64,000 nt of DNA from Parietichytrium sp. I65-24A (GCA_012862575.1 BLSF01000027.1:310001-374000), one strand, 5' to 3'; counted from the stretch's first letter, positions 10,369 to 20,548 are shown. Notes: generated by a model not told the origin, from the letters alone. Numbers and translations are program-made.

Positions 10369-13300
10369 ATGGGCGACGTTCGCGAGGAGGGCGCGGACAT
10401 GTCCTCGCAGACTGTGCAGACCGTGCAGAATGTGCAGTCTGTGCAGTCTGTTGAGTGCGTTCAGTCGGTGCGCGTGGCGGTGCACGTGCGTCCGGTGCTG
10501 GCGCATGAGGCTGCGGAAGGGTGCTGCGGGGCGCTGGAGGTGCACGAAGGCGCGGACGCAATCACGGTGCCGGCGGCGGAAAGGCGCATGTTCACGTTTG
10601 ACAGGGTGTTCGAGCAGGCGCCTGACGGGCCGAGCAGCGCGGGGAGGCTGTTCGAAGCGTGCGTGAGGCCGATGCTCGCCGGATGCTTCCAAGGGCTCAA
10701 TGCCACGGTCTTCGCGTACGGGCAGACAGGGTCGGGGAAGACATACACGATGAGCAGCGAGGCGGATAGTGTGATTCCAAGGGTAGCCAGCGAGATATTC
10801 AGGCTCAGGGACGAGGTGGTGGCGGCTCAGGCCGCGGAGGGGAAGGAGCATAAAGTCACAATGGCGGCGTCGTTCTTTGAGATCTACCGGGAGGAACTGT
10901 TCGATCTGCTTTGCCCTGCGGGGAACAGCTCGGCGCTGACGATTCGGGAGGACGCTTCGAAGAACCTTTTTGTTGCCGGACTCAAGGAGGTGCAAGTAGG
11001 CTCAGAAACGGAGCTGATGGCACAGCTCTCGGCAGGGTGCAAGAATCGTGCCACTGGGAGCACGCAGATGAATCGCACGTCAAGCAGGTCGCACGCAGTT
11101 TTCTCGATCATCATAAAGAACGAGGACATTGAAAGCGGGGTCATCCAGACTGCAAAATTCCATCTTGTCGATTTGGCTGGCTCCGAGCGAGCGAAGCGGA
11201 CGAAAGCAGAGGGTGACAGGCTGAAGGAGGGTATTGACATCAACAGGGGCCTCTTGGCACTCGGAAATGTCATCTCCGCGCTCAGCGAGGAAGCCAAGCG
11301 GGGCGGCGCGATTGGCCACGTGCCTTATCGTGACTCAAAGCTGACGAGGATCCTGCAGGACTCGCTCGGCGGGAACAGCAGAACACTTATGATCGCATGC
11401 GTGTCTCCGGCCGATATCAACTTTGAAGAAACCATGAACACGCTAAAGTACGCCAACAGAGCCAAGAATATCCAGAACAAGCCTATCACAAATAACGAGA
11501 CGGACGGCGCCGGGAACTCGCAACTTGTGGCACACTTGCGCAAGCAGATAGCCGGTTTACAAGAGGAGCTACGTGTGGCCAAACAGAGGCCTGGGCATGA
11601 TGAGAAGCCTGTAATTCAAGCCGTGTCGATGGTCGAGACAAGTAAGGCTTTCATGCGCTTGTCAGAGAGGAATATGGAGCTAGAACTCAAGTTGTCACAC
11701 ATAAGCGACCTGATGCGCGACATGGAAGCGAACGCGCCTTCCGTTGTTCAAGCATTGACGAAGCTGGTCGACGAGACCTCGCCTGCTGACAAGGAAGAAT
11801 CTAGTCCAACGCCTCACGAAGGGGCTGACCGTCAGTCAAGTGAAGAGTCGCCCGCGAAGGAATCTGGTGATCGCGAAGAGGACCTTGAGCAAGAGGAGCA
11901 AGAGCATTTTGCGAGACAGTTCGCACTTCAAAATGAGCTGCAGGCAGTCACCGATGAGCTTGAATCAAAACTGAGAACGATTCAGCAGATGGAGAGTTCG
12001 GAGGTTCAATTCTCCGACATGCGAGCAGCGTATGCCAAAACCGTGGAAGGGCTGTGTCAAGAAATGGCTCTCTTACAGCAAGAGCGCGATGACCTGGTGA
12101 AGAAACTCGAAACAGAAAAAAGCAGTAGCAACGGAGACCAAAAAAGTGAAAAAGAGCGCGTTTTGAAAATGAAACTTGAAGCACTGGCGGCTAAGCACCA
12201 AGTCCTGCAAAGAAAGCAGCAAGAGCAGGAAAAACTGTCGCGGATGCATGTTCGCGACGCGAAGGGACTAGATAAGCTCAAGGGAGAGATCGTTGGACTC
12301 AAACAGGCAAAGGTCAGGTTGATTCGGAAAATCAAGGACGAATCGGACCAGTTTCGAAAGTGGAAGAAGGGATTTGACCGCGAGATGAAGCAGATGAAAC
12401 GCCAAGAACAAAAGCAGAACTACAAGTACATGGTGCTGGAGAGGCGCCATGCAAAGCAACAGAACGTGCTCAAGCGAAAGCAGGAGGAGGCGTCTTTGGC
12501 ACAGCAAAAGTTGCGCGATCTTCTTGTCAAGCAAAAGGCTGCGGCAAAGCAGAACAGCGAGTGCGCACCTTTTTGGGCGTCACAATCGTCTTCGGGAGGT
12601 ACTAGTGGGACCAAACACGATTTCGAAACGGCTTTCAAAGCATGGGTGGAGGACCAGGTGCAATTTTCCTGCTCGGTGCGGGAGGCGCGACGGGCTCTCG
12701 AGCAAGAGCTTGAAAACAGGAAAGCTCTCGTGAAGGAAAAATCAAGCGCTTCTGATCCGGAACAGATTCAAGATCAGCTGAAAGAATCTTCGCGGAGAAT
12801 CCAAGAGCTTCAGGCAGCTGTGCACGAAGGACAAGAAGCAAACACACATAACTCGAAAACGTGGTCCAAGATTCGCTCGATTCACCAGTCCAAGCAGTGT
12901 CTCAAACTTTTGTACAAGGAGCTTGTCGCCTCCCGCTGTGACTTGAGTCAGGCGGAGCAAAACGTTGCGAAAGTGACCGAGGAGAACGACGACCTTCAGC
13001 GCATGTTTCTAGAGATGGAGCATGGCTACTTGGTACAGCGCGCAGAAATGGAGCAAGAGTTTCAGGAAAAACTAGTGATGGCGCTTAACTCCAAAACCAG
13101 CGACATTCCGGAGCAACTTGCTCAGCGAGTACAGGACATGGAGGAAGAGCGCGAGAGACTCGTACGTATGCTTCGCGAGGAGGTGCCAGTCTTAGTCGCC
13201 TCATCCTCGGCTGCAACGAAAAAGAAGAAGGCGGCAGCTGCAAAACTAGCTGCAGAGGCAGAGTATGAAAGCGATTACACCTCCTTTTCGGAGTCGGAAC

Positions 13301-14313
13301 AATCTGACGGATTGGAATCGTCCGATGACGACGACGAAGATTGGACGGAAGACAGCCCCGCGAAGCGGAGGTCTGCTCGGGCAGCAAAGGCTGGAAGTAA
13401 CCAGAGGAAGCAAAGTACCGGGGAATATAGCGTGAAATCAGCAGACCCAAGGGAAAGCGCTGGGCCCGATGACATGGATACCGCAGCGATCCGCGAGGCT
13501 GCAAGCGATCAGCTCCCTGCCGACCTCCTGGAGCGCGTAGACAAGTTCATTGTCAAAGAGCTCAAGGACGCTCTCTCCCACCTCAATCTGAGCGTTACTG
13601 GAAAGAAGGAGGTCCTGAAAGGACGCCTCATCTGCGGCTTGTTGGAGCGACAAAGGACGATGGAAACAGAAGATTCCGAAAGCCTTTTGCCAAACTCATT
13701 GCCTGGACGGCAGACCAAAAAGCCGGGCAACAAGGATACAGAGAAGGCGATGAAACTTGACGATTCAGGCGACAATTCATCTCCTTTACAAGTCGCGCAA
13801 GAGAAAGTGCCACACATCACGGAATCTCTGAAGAAGACGACCAAGCCGGTGGCAGTCAGCGCCTCAAGTGTCCCAACTTCGTCTAAACAACAAGACCCTA
13901 GAATGAATGACGACAAGGAGAAGACGAAGCCGGAACCCACGAAACTTCCTGAAGAAGGATCGCTTAGGAGGGAGAAGAAAGCTACAGAAACCAAGCAGGC
14001 TTCTGAGCTTGTACCCAAGAGCAAGTTGATGTCCAGGGGCAGCAGTCGAGACTTCAGCACCGAAAAGACTTCCCATGATAGCGCAAAGTCTTCTCGCGGA
14101 AATTACAGTAAGCCATGGCAAGTAAATGCCAAAGTGGAAGGTGCTGGTACTGATTTGGACCAGAAGATTCGCAGCAAGGGGAAGGAGAATGCACAAATGA
14201 TGGCCGCTCGTCTCGCGGAATGGCGTGCTGCCAAAAAGGCCAACTCTGGCCAGCAGTCCTCCGGTCAGGCTCGAAAAGTCTTAGCGCCTCTCAACAAAGC
14301 TTTGGAGAAGTAA
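10369..14313 (+). CDS. Kinesin-4 family chromokinesin with C-terminal SAP domain
   Basis: Intronless 1314-aa N-terminal motor kinesin. Motor signatures are the P-loop GQTGSGKT (118-125), switch I NRTSSRSH (235-242) and switch II DLAGSE (268-273); the motor ends near 375. The segments VSMVETSKAFMRLSERNMEL and KLKGEIVGLKQAKVRLIRKI, followed by long coiled coils (about 380-1000), match KIF4/kinesin-4 proteins, which bind chromosomes and the spindle midzone. An acidic Ser-rich stretch follows. Residues of about 1060-1092 read KELKDALSHLNLSVTGKKEV plus LKGRLICGLLERQ, a SAP helix-turn-helix for A/T-rich DNA. The last part is basic and disordered. Animal KIF4 has a Cys-rich DNA-binding tail at the comparable place; no Cys cluster is seen here. 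The N-terminus starts with a VQ repeat (T/N/S-VQ) encoded by 9-nt repeats at 10408-10450. The first 350 bp are very GC-rich. Confidence 0.93.
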   Translation: MGDVREEGADMSSQTVQTVQNVQSVQSVECVQSVRVAVHVRPVLAHEAAEGCCGALEVHEGADAITVPAAERRMFTFDRVFEQAPDGPSSAGRLFEACVRPMLAGCFQGLNATVFAYGQTGSGKTYTMSSEADSVIPRVASEIFRLRDEVVAAQAAEGKEHKVTMAASFFEIYREELFDLLCPAGNSSALTIREDASKNLFVAGLKEVQVGSETELMAQLSAGCKNRATGSTQMNRTSSRSHAVFSIIIKNEDIESGVIQTAKFHLVDLAGSERAKRTKAEGDRLKEGIDINRGLLALGNVISALSEEAKRGGAIGHVPYRDSKLTRILQDSLGGNSRTLMIACVSPADINFEETMNTLKYANRAKNIQNKPITNNETDGAGNSQLVAHLRKQIAGLQEELRVAKQRPGHDEKPVIQAVSMVETSKAFMRLSERNMELELKLSHISDLMRDMEANAPSVVQALTKLVDETSPADKEESSPTPHEGADRQSSEESPAKESGDREEDLEQEEQEHFARQFALQNELQAVTDELESKLRTIQQMESSEVQFSDMRAAYAKTVEGLCQEMALLQQERDDLVKKLETEKSSSNGDQKSEKERVLKMKLEALAAKHQVLQRKQQEQEKLSRMHVRDAKGLDKLKGEIVGLKQAKVRLIRKIKDESDQFRKWKKGFDREMKQMKRQEQKQNYKYMVLERRHAKQQNVLKRKQEEASLAQQKLRDLLVKQKAAAKQNSECAPFWASQSSSGGTSGTKHDFETAFKAWVEDQVQFSCSVREARRALEQELENRKALVKEKSSASDPEQIQDQLKESSRRIQELQAAVHEGQEANTHNSKTWSKIRSIHQSKQCLKLLYKELVASRCDLSQAEQNVAKVTEENDDLQRMFLEMEHGYLVQRAEMEQEFQEKLVMALNSKTSDIPEQLAQRVQDMEEERERLVRMLREEVPVLVASSSAATKKKKAAAAKLAAEAEYESDYTSFSESEQSDGLESSDDDDEDWTEDSPAKRRSARAAKAGSNQRKQSTGEYSVKSADPRESAGPDDMDTAAIREAASDQLPADLLERVDKFIVKELKDALSHLNLSVTGKKEVLKGRLICGLLERQRTMETEDSESLLPNSLPGRQTKKPGNKDTEKAMKLDDSGDNSSPLQVAQEKVPHITESLKKTTKPVAVSASSVPTSSKQQDPRMNDDKEKTKPEPTKLPEEGSLRREKKATETKQASELVPKSKLMSRGSSRDFSTEKTSHDSAKSSRGNYSKPWQVNAKVEGAGTDLDQKIRSKGKENAQMMAARLAEWRAAKKANSGQQSSGQARKVLAPLNKALEK

Positions 14314-14582
14314 AAGGTCACTGTTTTTTTAGTTCGTAGAGAAATTTCACCAATCTGTTCAGACCAATTTTTCTTCGCAAGGGATTCTACGAGTACGATG
14401 GATAGAAAAGAACACGGGATTTCCCTTTCTCGAGAGAGCCTATGGTTAACAAAGCGGGCTGTATTTTCTTTTTTCCAAAAATTGCTCCGAATAAATATGT
14501 TTTTTTTTTATTTTTAACAGTGATATGTATGCACTGAATTGTTGCATTAGCAAGCGATTGAAGACAATTGCATCGTGTGAGT

Positions 14583-16445
14583 TTAAATGAACCCGTCCTC
14601 ATCTTCTGTGCTTGTGAAGGTGCCAGAATACTCTGCCAGATACGGCCGAATCGCAGCCCACAGCTTGCCTGATTTAATCAGTTCGGTGACCGCGTCGATG
14701 TCCACATTCATAACTCTATCCTCGTCCCACTTGTTCGCAACTTCGCGCACTAGAGAATACATGACTTCCAGCGGCTCCGTGGTTTTTAGAGGACGATGGA
14801 ATTCGAGAGCTTGACAAGCTGCCAGGAGCTCAATAGCAAGCACCCTTTCAACATTCTCCACAACTTGAATAGCTTTGCGAGCAGACATACCACCCATACT
14901 AACGTGATCCTCCTTTGCGCCGCTCGTGGAAATAGAGTCTACACTTGCAGGATGGGCAAGGACTTTGTTTTCGCTCACCAACGCAGCAGCGCAGCAATGT
15001 GCAATCATGAATCCCGAGTTGAGTCCTCCTCCTGCGACTAAGAATGCAGGCAAGTGACTGAGCGATGGGTTGACGAGTCGCTCCAATCGGCGTTCGCTGA
15101 TGGAAGCAAGCTCAGACACTCCGATAGCTAGGTAGTCGAGGGCTTTTGCGGGGTACTCGGCGTGAAAGTTGCCTCCGGAGATGATTGTCCCGGAGCCATT
15201 GTTGTAGAAGGTGTCACTTGGGCGCTTGAAGCCAGCTGCGTTGTCCTTGTCCTTTAAACATTCCCGCAGGCGCCTAATTTCTGCCTTCGCACTCTCCAGG
15301 TCATCAGGTTCGTTGACGGTCTCTTCAACCTTGGGAAGTGGCGCAGAATCGTTTCGTGGCATGCGCTTTGGAGGCCAGACATGCACCGGCTCCCCATTGA
15401 CATCTTCTGTGATCTCCATGGACTCCGTAAAAACCATCGGGTTGTCTCCGCTGCTGTTGAGCTCGACTTCGAGCAACGATTGGACAAACGAAATGGTGTC
15501 AGCAGCAATCCCATGCACCTGAGGGATGCAGCGCAAAGAGTACGGATCCTGAACCCTGCCATGATATTTGTGGCTACAAAAGAGCTCGGAAGCCTGTCCG
15601 GGATGAAGAAGAGCGCGAAGGCGTGCTGCAACCTTGCCTTGGCCATGGTATGGGCGCCTCTCGTGGATACGAGGGTGGAACGCGTTCACGGTGCCTTTCA
15701 GGACTTCCAAACTGAGAGCAGCGATAACGTCGGCACAGCAAGCAATGTTTCGTGCGCGAAAGGTTGCTTCGCATCCAAGCGCGGTAATCATTTGTGTGCC
15801 GTTGATGAGCGCCAACCCTTCTTTTGCGCCCAAAGAAATTGGGGTCAGGTTGTGAGCTGCCAAGACCTGATCGGCTGGCTTCCGCTCCCAAGTTCTGCTC
15901 TCGGTGCCAAAATGAAAAAGGCTATCTTTAGTAGCGTAGAGCTCTTGAGGTGGCGACCACATGAGGCCCTCCCCGATCAGACCGAGTGCCAGGTGCGCAA
16001 GAGGCGCGAGGTCCCCTGATGCACCGACTGTTCCTTGGCAGGGGACAACGGATATGCAGCCTGCGTTGAACGCGTCCACCATTTGCATCAGAGTCTTGAG
16101 GGAGACGCCAGAGTTTCCGCGGCAAAGCACGTTGATACGTACTGCCAGCACCATGCGGGTGCGTTCGAATGTCAGAGGTTCTCCGACGCCAGAAGAATGC
16201 GATCTGATTAGATTCAACTGCAGCTTTTCCAGCTTGTCGTCATCGATGATGACATCCGAGAACAAACCAAAGCCGGTGTTGATGCCGTACGCCACCTGCC
16301 TCTTCTCGAGCATCTGATCCACCACATTTCTAGACTTCTCCACAGCTTGAATCGCCTTCTCCCCAATCTTCATCCTGCATCTTGGGTTTGCGAGCTTGAC
16401 GAGCTTGCAGACGTCCAAGCTATCTCCATCAATGACGACCTCCAT
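14583..16445 (-). CDS. HAL: Histidine ammonia-lyase with a ~76-residue insertion
   Basis: Converts L-histidine to urocanate and ammonia, the first step of histidine degradation, using the self-formed MIO cofactor. The start is the ATG at 16445 (620 aa); the frame is open to 16649 only with a TTG. The MIO triad Ala-Ser-Gly is at 142-144 in GTVGASGDLAPLAHLALGL, the same numbering as bacterial HutH, which supports this start. Other conserved stretches are GINTGFG, NLIRSHSSGVG, KEGLALINGTQMIT, DNPMVF (334-339), SGGNFHAEY (423 on), SERRLERLVNPSLS and EDHVSMGG. Between DNPMVF and SGGNFHAE the family has about seven residues, but here there are 83, including a charged helix (DDLESAKAEIRRLRECLKDK). 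No splice sites were found that would cleanly remove it. Tail-to-tail with the kinesin, 269 bp apart. Confidence 0.95.
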   Translation of the reverse strand: MEVVIDGDSLDVCKLVKLANPRCRMKIGEKAIQAVEKSRNVVDQMLEKRQVAYGINTGFGLFSDVIIDDDKLEKLQLNLIRSHSSGVGEPLTFERTRMVLAVRINVLCRGNSGVSLKTLMQMVDAFNAGCISVVPCQGTVGASGDLAPLAHLALGLIGEGLMWSPPQELYATKDSLFHFGTESRTWERKPADQVLAAHNLTPISLGAKEGLALINGTQMITALGCEATFRARNIACCADVIAALSLEVLKGTVNAFHPRIHERRPYHGQGKVAARLRALLHPGQASELFCSHKYHGRVQDPYSLRCIPQVHGIAADTISFVQSLLEVELNSSGDNPMVFTESMEITEDVNGEPVHVWPPKRMPRNDSAPLPKVEETVNEPDDLESAKAEIRRLRECLKDKDNAAGFKRPSDTFYNNGSGTIISGGNFHAEYPAKALDYLAIGVSELASISERRLERLVNPSLSHLPAFLVAGGGLNSGFMIAHCCAAALVSENKVLAHPASVDSISTSGAKEDHVSMGGMSARKAIQVVENVERVLAIELLAACQALEFHRPLKTTEPLEVMYSLVREVANKWDEDRVMNVDIDAVTELIKSGKLWAAIRPYLAEYSGTFTSTEDEDGFI

Positions 16446-18214
16446 TTCCTTCTTTTGCGCAATACAAACTTTCCGGCAAAGACGCGGAGGCACGGTTCGC
16501 TGTTTACTCCGTAGGTTGCAACCGTCACGGCTGCGTGTGGTCACGTCGGTCACTTCACGGACGCTCACGTTCGAGCTCTTTGAGTTAGTTTGGAGTCTGT
16601 GAGCCGGGCGCCGCGAGCGTGCTCCAAAACGATCCTGCTGTCTTGCCAAGTTGCGCTGCTTTGTTTTTCGTATCTTTTCTATCTTTTCCGACTTTGGCCG
16701 CTTTCTCTCAGAACTCAGAATTCAGATCCGCCTGACCTTTGTAGTGAGTGTCGCTTCCCTACCCGCACTCCGCACTCCCCGCAAAGGCCTACCATTTTGG
16801 ACTGACTGACTAATTGACAGTAAGTAACACACCTTCGAGGATCTATCTACTAGATCTGGTCCAATTTTGGTCCTGGAAGCGTGTTCATCGAATGGTCATG
16901 GCCAAGATTGGTTTGTTTGGCGCGGCTGGCTGGCTGCCAATGATAGATGAAAACACCATGCCATGTCATGCCACGTGCTGCCGAGCGTTGCCATTGTCGA
17001 TGGTGGCGGAGATGAAAACACCATCCCATGTGTTGCTATGTCGCGGTCGGTCGCCCCACAACCTGCACGAAGGATCCCGAGTGTCCCCTTACCGTCCTGA
17101 GCATTGTTGCTATTGTTGCCAATCCTCTGAGCTCTGCAGCAGCCTGCTTTGTTAAGCCTGTGTCTGCGGAAGAGTCGAATCCCGCGAATCCTGCGTGCTA
17201 GCAAGTACTCCCCGCCTTCAAGGTTGTAGGCTCCTCGAAATAGGTAGAGTGCTCACAGTCAGTCCCGGTATGTCTCTAATTTGAACTGACCATCTGCAGA
17301 CCAGACCAGACCAGTCAGATCCCCGGATAGATCCAGACAGTCGTGCAACACATGTCCAGAGGCGAAGATCCACTTGAACACTATCATTCTGTCTGACTTC
17401 CGATTTTGCAGTTGCGAATGCATACATGCGCTATGTTCCAAACGGTAAGTGCACTTGGCGTCCACACGAGACACGAAAAAGAACTCGGAGAAGAAAGACG
17501 CGAGCTGAATTTCCTCGTCGGTGGTTTGGTTCACCGCTCAGCGCTTAGTATATATGTATTGCCATCAGTCCATCCATCCTTCCACAATAGCTAGCTATGA
17601 ATAGGGGGGTATCTATGCGGCTGGCTCTACTAGCTAGGGATTGGAAAAACAGCGAAAATCTGCGACGACCAATTACGTTTCTGGTCGTGAGGAATTGCGT
17701 GGAATAGAATGCTTAGATCTGTCATGCTCTGACAGTGAGCAAGTTGCTCATTTCTGCATTTCGGACGACTACGCAAGCGCTAATGAGTACAGTTCAACTG
17801 CTTCAGATGACGTTTTAAAGGGCAAGTGCGCGGAATGGCAGCGTGGCGGGCCTCACGACATACTTGTGACATCGAGTTTTGCAGAGGCATGCTGGGACCG
17901 TCGGATGGATATGGATTTCCAAGGCAACGTCATTCGATGGAAAGGCTGAGGCGGCACTGTTTTCCCAGCGCCATAAATAGTGTTTGTTAAGAGAAAGAGT
18001 GAAAAGGAATGCAGCAAGATCATTGTGTTGGCCAAAGAAACCGAAAGCAATGCTGAGGTGAACGCACCCCCAAAAAAAGGTCTAGTTACAATAGTTGGAT
18101 GAAGAAGTGAGAGACAGGGAGACGGGTAGTGGTGACGTCAGATACTGTCTATCTGTGGATGCTGGGCGAGTCAGTCGATGGGTTTGTGTGTGTATCAGGA
18201 TTTCGTTTTGCAGA
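16446..18214. other. Intergenic with one weak spliced gene candidate
   Basis: Holds the HAL promoter and 5' UTR on the left and the 3' end of the MYB gene on the right. A possible two-exon gene at 17418-17949 is listed separately. TCACAGTCA occurs at 17253-17261. Otherwise only short, unrecognisable open frames are seen. Confidence 0.45.
17418..17949 (+). CDS. Possible small two-exon gene, unknown product
   Basis: Weak candidate. An ATG at 17418 opens nine codons that end exactly at a GTAAGT donor (exon 17418-17444). A CAG at 17650-17652 restores the same frame into an open stretch 17653-17949, giving 107 aa. The second exon has natural-looking composition (GIECLDLSCSDSEQVAHF; GNVIRWKG at the end) but no domain I recognise. 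The sequence before 17412 (TCCGATTTTGCAG) also looks like an acceptor, so the first exon may be internal and the true start upstream. The acceptor before 17653 has a poor pyrimidine tract. It could equally be non-coding. Confidence 0.28.
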
Positions 18215-20548
18215 TCAGGTCCGCTGCTCCCACATGTCCAAAAATTCGACCAATTCATCGTCAAAGTTTGCTGTTGTGTCGTGCATAAAGTTTGCCTCGA
18301 CTTGGCTCATCTGGTGCATCATTGAAGAAGCAGCAGGGTTTCTTCCTCGATGCGTCAGGTCAGGCTGGCCATGGGCACCCCCGAATTGGCCGGCATGGGG
18401 CTGCGGATGATGCACAGGACCGGCAGAGAGGCGGCGACCTGGGGCTTTAAGTAGATCGCTTTGGCCATTTGCAATATCGTCGTACGCAGCAAGGCCACCA
18501 CCATAGTATTGCTGGCTGCTGAGCCGCCTCGGTTGAGGGGCGCCTTTGGGTTGCATCGTCGGAGCAAAGCTTCTCTGAGACATGGGGTGATCCGGAGAGT
18601 ACTGGTCGAATGGAAGCTGGGAGTCTTCGTACCGGGATGGTGCCGGGAAGTGCTCCACCGGGTGGTGGAAGTGCTGGCCATGCATGCGGGGATCCTGAGA
18701 AGGGTAGTTTGGATTCCGGAAAGGGTAGCCGTTCGGAGGAATGTACGGTCTGTTGGATGGCTTTCCAGCTGGGACGCCGTTGTACATGGCGCTGTGGGCC
18801 GCGGCCGCGGCAGTACTGACAGCTGCAGCATGTGTTGCGTTGCTGTTATTCTTTGCTGCAGGCTTGCCTTTTAATGTTGCTGGCTTGCGGTCTTTTAAAG
18901 ACATATCAGCCTCGCTTGCTTTGGCCGCCGCGTTTGAAATAGATTTGCCTTTTTTGGAAGTTGAAGCGGCGAGAGCTTTTCCTGCGGACCTGCCCACGCT
19001 CCCAGTAATCTCGTTCGCGACGTTCCTCAGATTGGCGGGCTTGGTTCCGGTAATTACAGGGATCTGTGGGCCAGCACCTGCAAGCAATAGCTGTCTTGGA
19101 GAGCCTTCCGCTGGGAGTGCATTGGTTTGTCCACTCGACAGGTGGCGAAACCTTGTCTTGACAGCATTCTTTGTGCGCTTGGGCAAGCTTTTGGCAATGT
19201 CTTCCCATCTGCTACCAAGTTGTTCGTGCAGACGCAAAATTGTCTCGTCTTCTTCTGGCTCCCATTCGCGCTTCTTGGCTCGCATGATTGACTTGTATCT
19301 TGTTTTGACGGCATTCTCGGTCCGCCCTGGAAGCTTGAGCGCGATTTGAGCCCACTTGTTACCCATCGACTCCTGAGCCGTCATGAGAATCTCGTCCTCT
19401 TCGGTTTTCCAAGGGTTCTTGTTAATCTGTGGGTCAAGATTGTAGCACCACCGCTCCCTGCACTGCTTGGCGCTTCGTCCAGGGATGAGATTAGAGATGT
19501 CTCTCCAGCTCCTGTTTGACCCCTCGTGCAGAATTTGGAGTCTGGCGTCCTCCTCGTCGATCCAAGTGCCCTTCTTGTAGTATCCGCGATTGAGTTCCTC
19601 CCAGCGCGATTTGCACTTGTCCAAAGTCCAGCCTTCACATTGCTCCGCAACACTCTCCATCTTCAAGCCGCTGTCGACGAGCGCCTTGAGGTTGAGGTCT
19701 TCCTCCAGTGTCCATTCGTCAATCAGGGTGTTTTGCGAGCGTTTGGTGAGCAGCTGCGGCATGGTGTTCTGCTGCCTCGCTGCAGGTGTTGCGAGACGGG
19801 AATCATCAAAGTTTGTGTTTTCAAGCTTTGGTGCGCTGTGGCTGCGTCTATGTTTCGGGTTGTTTTCAAGTTTTATGGTGGACATTGAAGGAGGGGCGAA
19901 GTTGCCTGTTTTTGTTGGAGGGTGGTGAATAAAGCCCCGAGTCGGCTCAGGCGCTTGGCGATGGGGAGCAAACTCCTCAAAGTCGTCGAGCGGATCTGCG
20001 TCATCATACTTTATGACAGGATTCTGTGAGACACCCATGTCAACATCGACTTCTGAATGATAGAATTGAGATCTCGATCCAGACGACTGAGGGATGCTCA
20101 GCATGGAATCAAGGTAGCTGTCATTGGCAAACGAATTCGCGACTCCAGCGACCACGTTCGCAATGTCGTCGTCGTCGTCGTTCTTGCTAGATACGCTCAC
20201 GCGCCGGGATGCCAGGCGCTGGCTAATAAACGTAATATCATCTTCGTCCTCAATCTGCCGGCTTGAAGGGCGAGGAACTAATCTGCTGAGATCCTGATTG
20301 TTCATGCTCTTGGTGCGCTTCAGGTGCCCGGCGGCTGCTTCGTCAGTGGAGATGGGCTCTGACAGCTCCAGCAGCACGTCGTGCAGGTCCCCGTTCCCCA
20401 CCGAAAACCCGCTAACCGCGCGTTTGTGCGTCCCCCTTCCACGTCCAGCGCGTCTACCTCCTGAGTGTGTCTGAGACTCCACCATCTGATCTTCCACATG
20501 GAACGGCAGGTCCAGCTCCAGCGGCCCGAGCTCTTGCGACGCCATCAT
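18215..20548 (-). CDS. Four-repeat MYB DNA-binding protein
   Basis: Intronless 777-aa nuclear protein. Four MYB/SANT repeats lie in tandem, with first tryptophans at residues 279, 329, 380 and 429: R1 (WTLEEDLNLKALVDSGLKME) is divergent; R2 (GRSAKQCRERW) and R3 (GNKWAQIALKLPGRTENAVK) closely resemble c-MYB R2R3; R4 (GSRWEDIAKSLPKRTKNAVK) follows directly. R2-R4 keep the recognition-helix pattern, so sequence-specific DNA binding is very likely. The N-terminal 275 residues are acidic and Ser-rich with a basic segment (GGRRAGRGRGTHKRA). The C-terminal 300 residues are Pro/His/Gln rich and disordered, as in activators. Role is unknown; 3R and 4R MYBs often control the cell cycle, and SNAPC4 is a 4.5-repeat MYB, but no SNAPc features were recognised. 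Confidence 0.9.
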   Translation of the reverse strand: MMASQELGPLELDLPFHVEDQMVESQTHSGGRRAGRGRGTHKRAVSGFSVGNGDLHDVLLELSEPISTDEAAAGHLKRTKSMNNQDLSRLVPRPSSRQIEDEDDITFISQRLASRRVSVSSKNDDDDDIANVVAGVANSFANDSYLDSMLSIPQSSGSRSQFYHSEVDVDMGVSQNPVIKYDDADPLDDFEEFAPHRQAPEPTRGFIHHPPTKTGNFAPPSMSTIKLENNPKHRRSHSAPKLENTNFDDSRLATPAARQQNTMPQLLTKRSQNTLIDEWTLEEDLNLKALVDSGLKMESVAEQCEGWTLDKCKSRWEELNRGYYKKGTWIDEEDARLQILHEGSNRSWRDISNLIPGRSAKQCRERWCYNLDPQINKNPWKTEEDEILMTAQESMGNKWAQIALKLPGRTENAVKTRYKSIMRAKKREWEPEEDETILRLHEQLGSRWEDIAKSLPKRTKNAVKTRFRHLSSGQTNALPAEGSPRQLLLAGAGPQIPVITGTKPANLRNVANEITGSVGRSAGKALAASTSKKGKSISNAAAKASEADMSLKDRKPATLKGKPAAKNNSNATHAAAVSTAAAAAHSAMYNGVPAGKPSNRPYIPPNGYPFRNPNYPSQDPRMHGQHFHHPVEHFPAPSRYEDSQLPFDQYSPDHPMSQRSFAPTMQPKGAPQPRRLSSQQYYGGGLAAYDDIANGQSDLLKAPGRRLSAGPVHHPQPHAGQFGGAHGQPDLTHRGRNPAASSMMHQMSQVEANFMHDTTANFDDELVEFLDMWEQRT

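Noticed and set aside
16446-16649. N-terminal extension of HAL
   Set aside because: The frame begins at TTG, has no ATG and is Arg/Ser-rich; the ATG at 16445 puts the MIO triad at the same residue numbers as in HutH.
17165-17195. tRNA-like box B word (GAGTCGAATCCCGCG)
   Set aside because: The flanking bases do not pair as a T-stem, and no box A lies at the right distance; no tRNA gene was found in the window.
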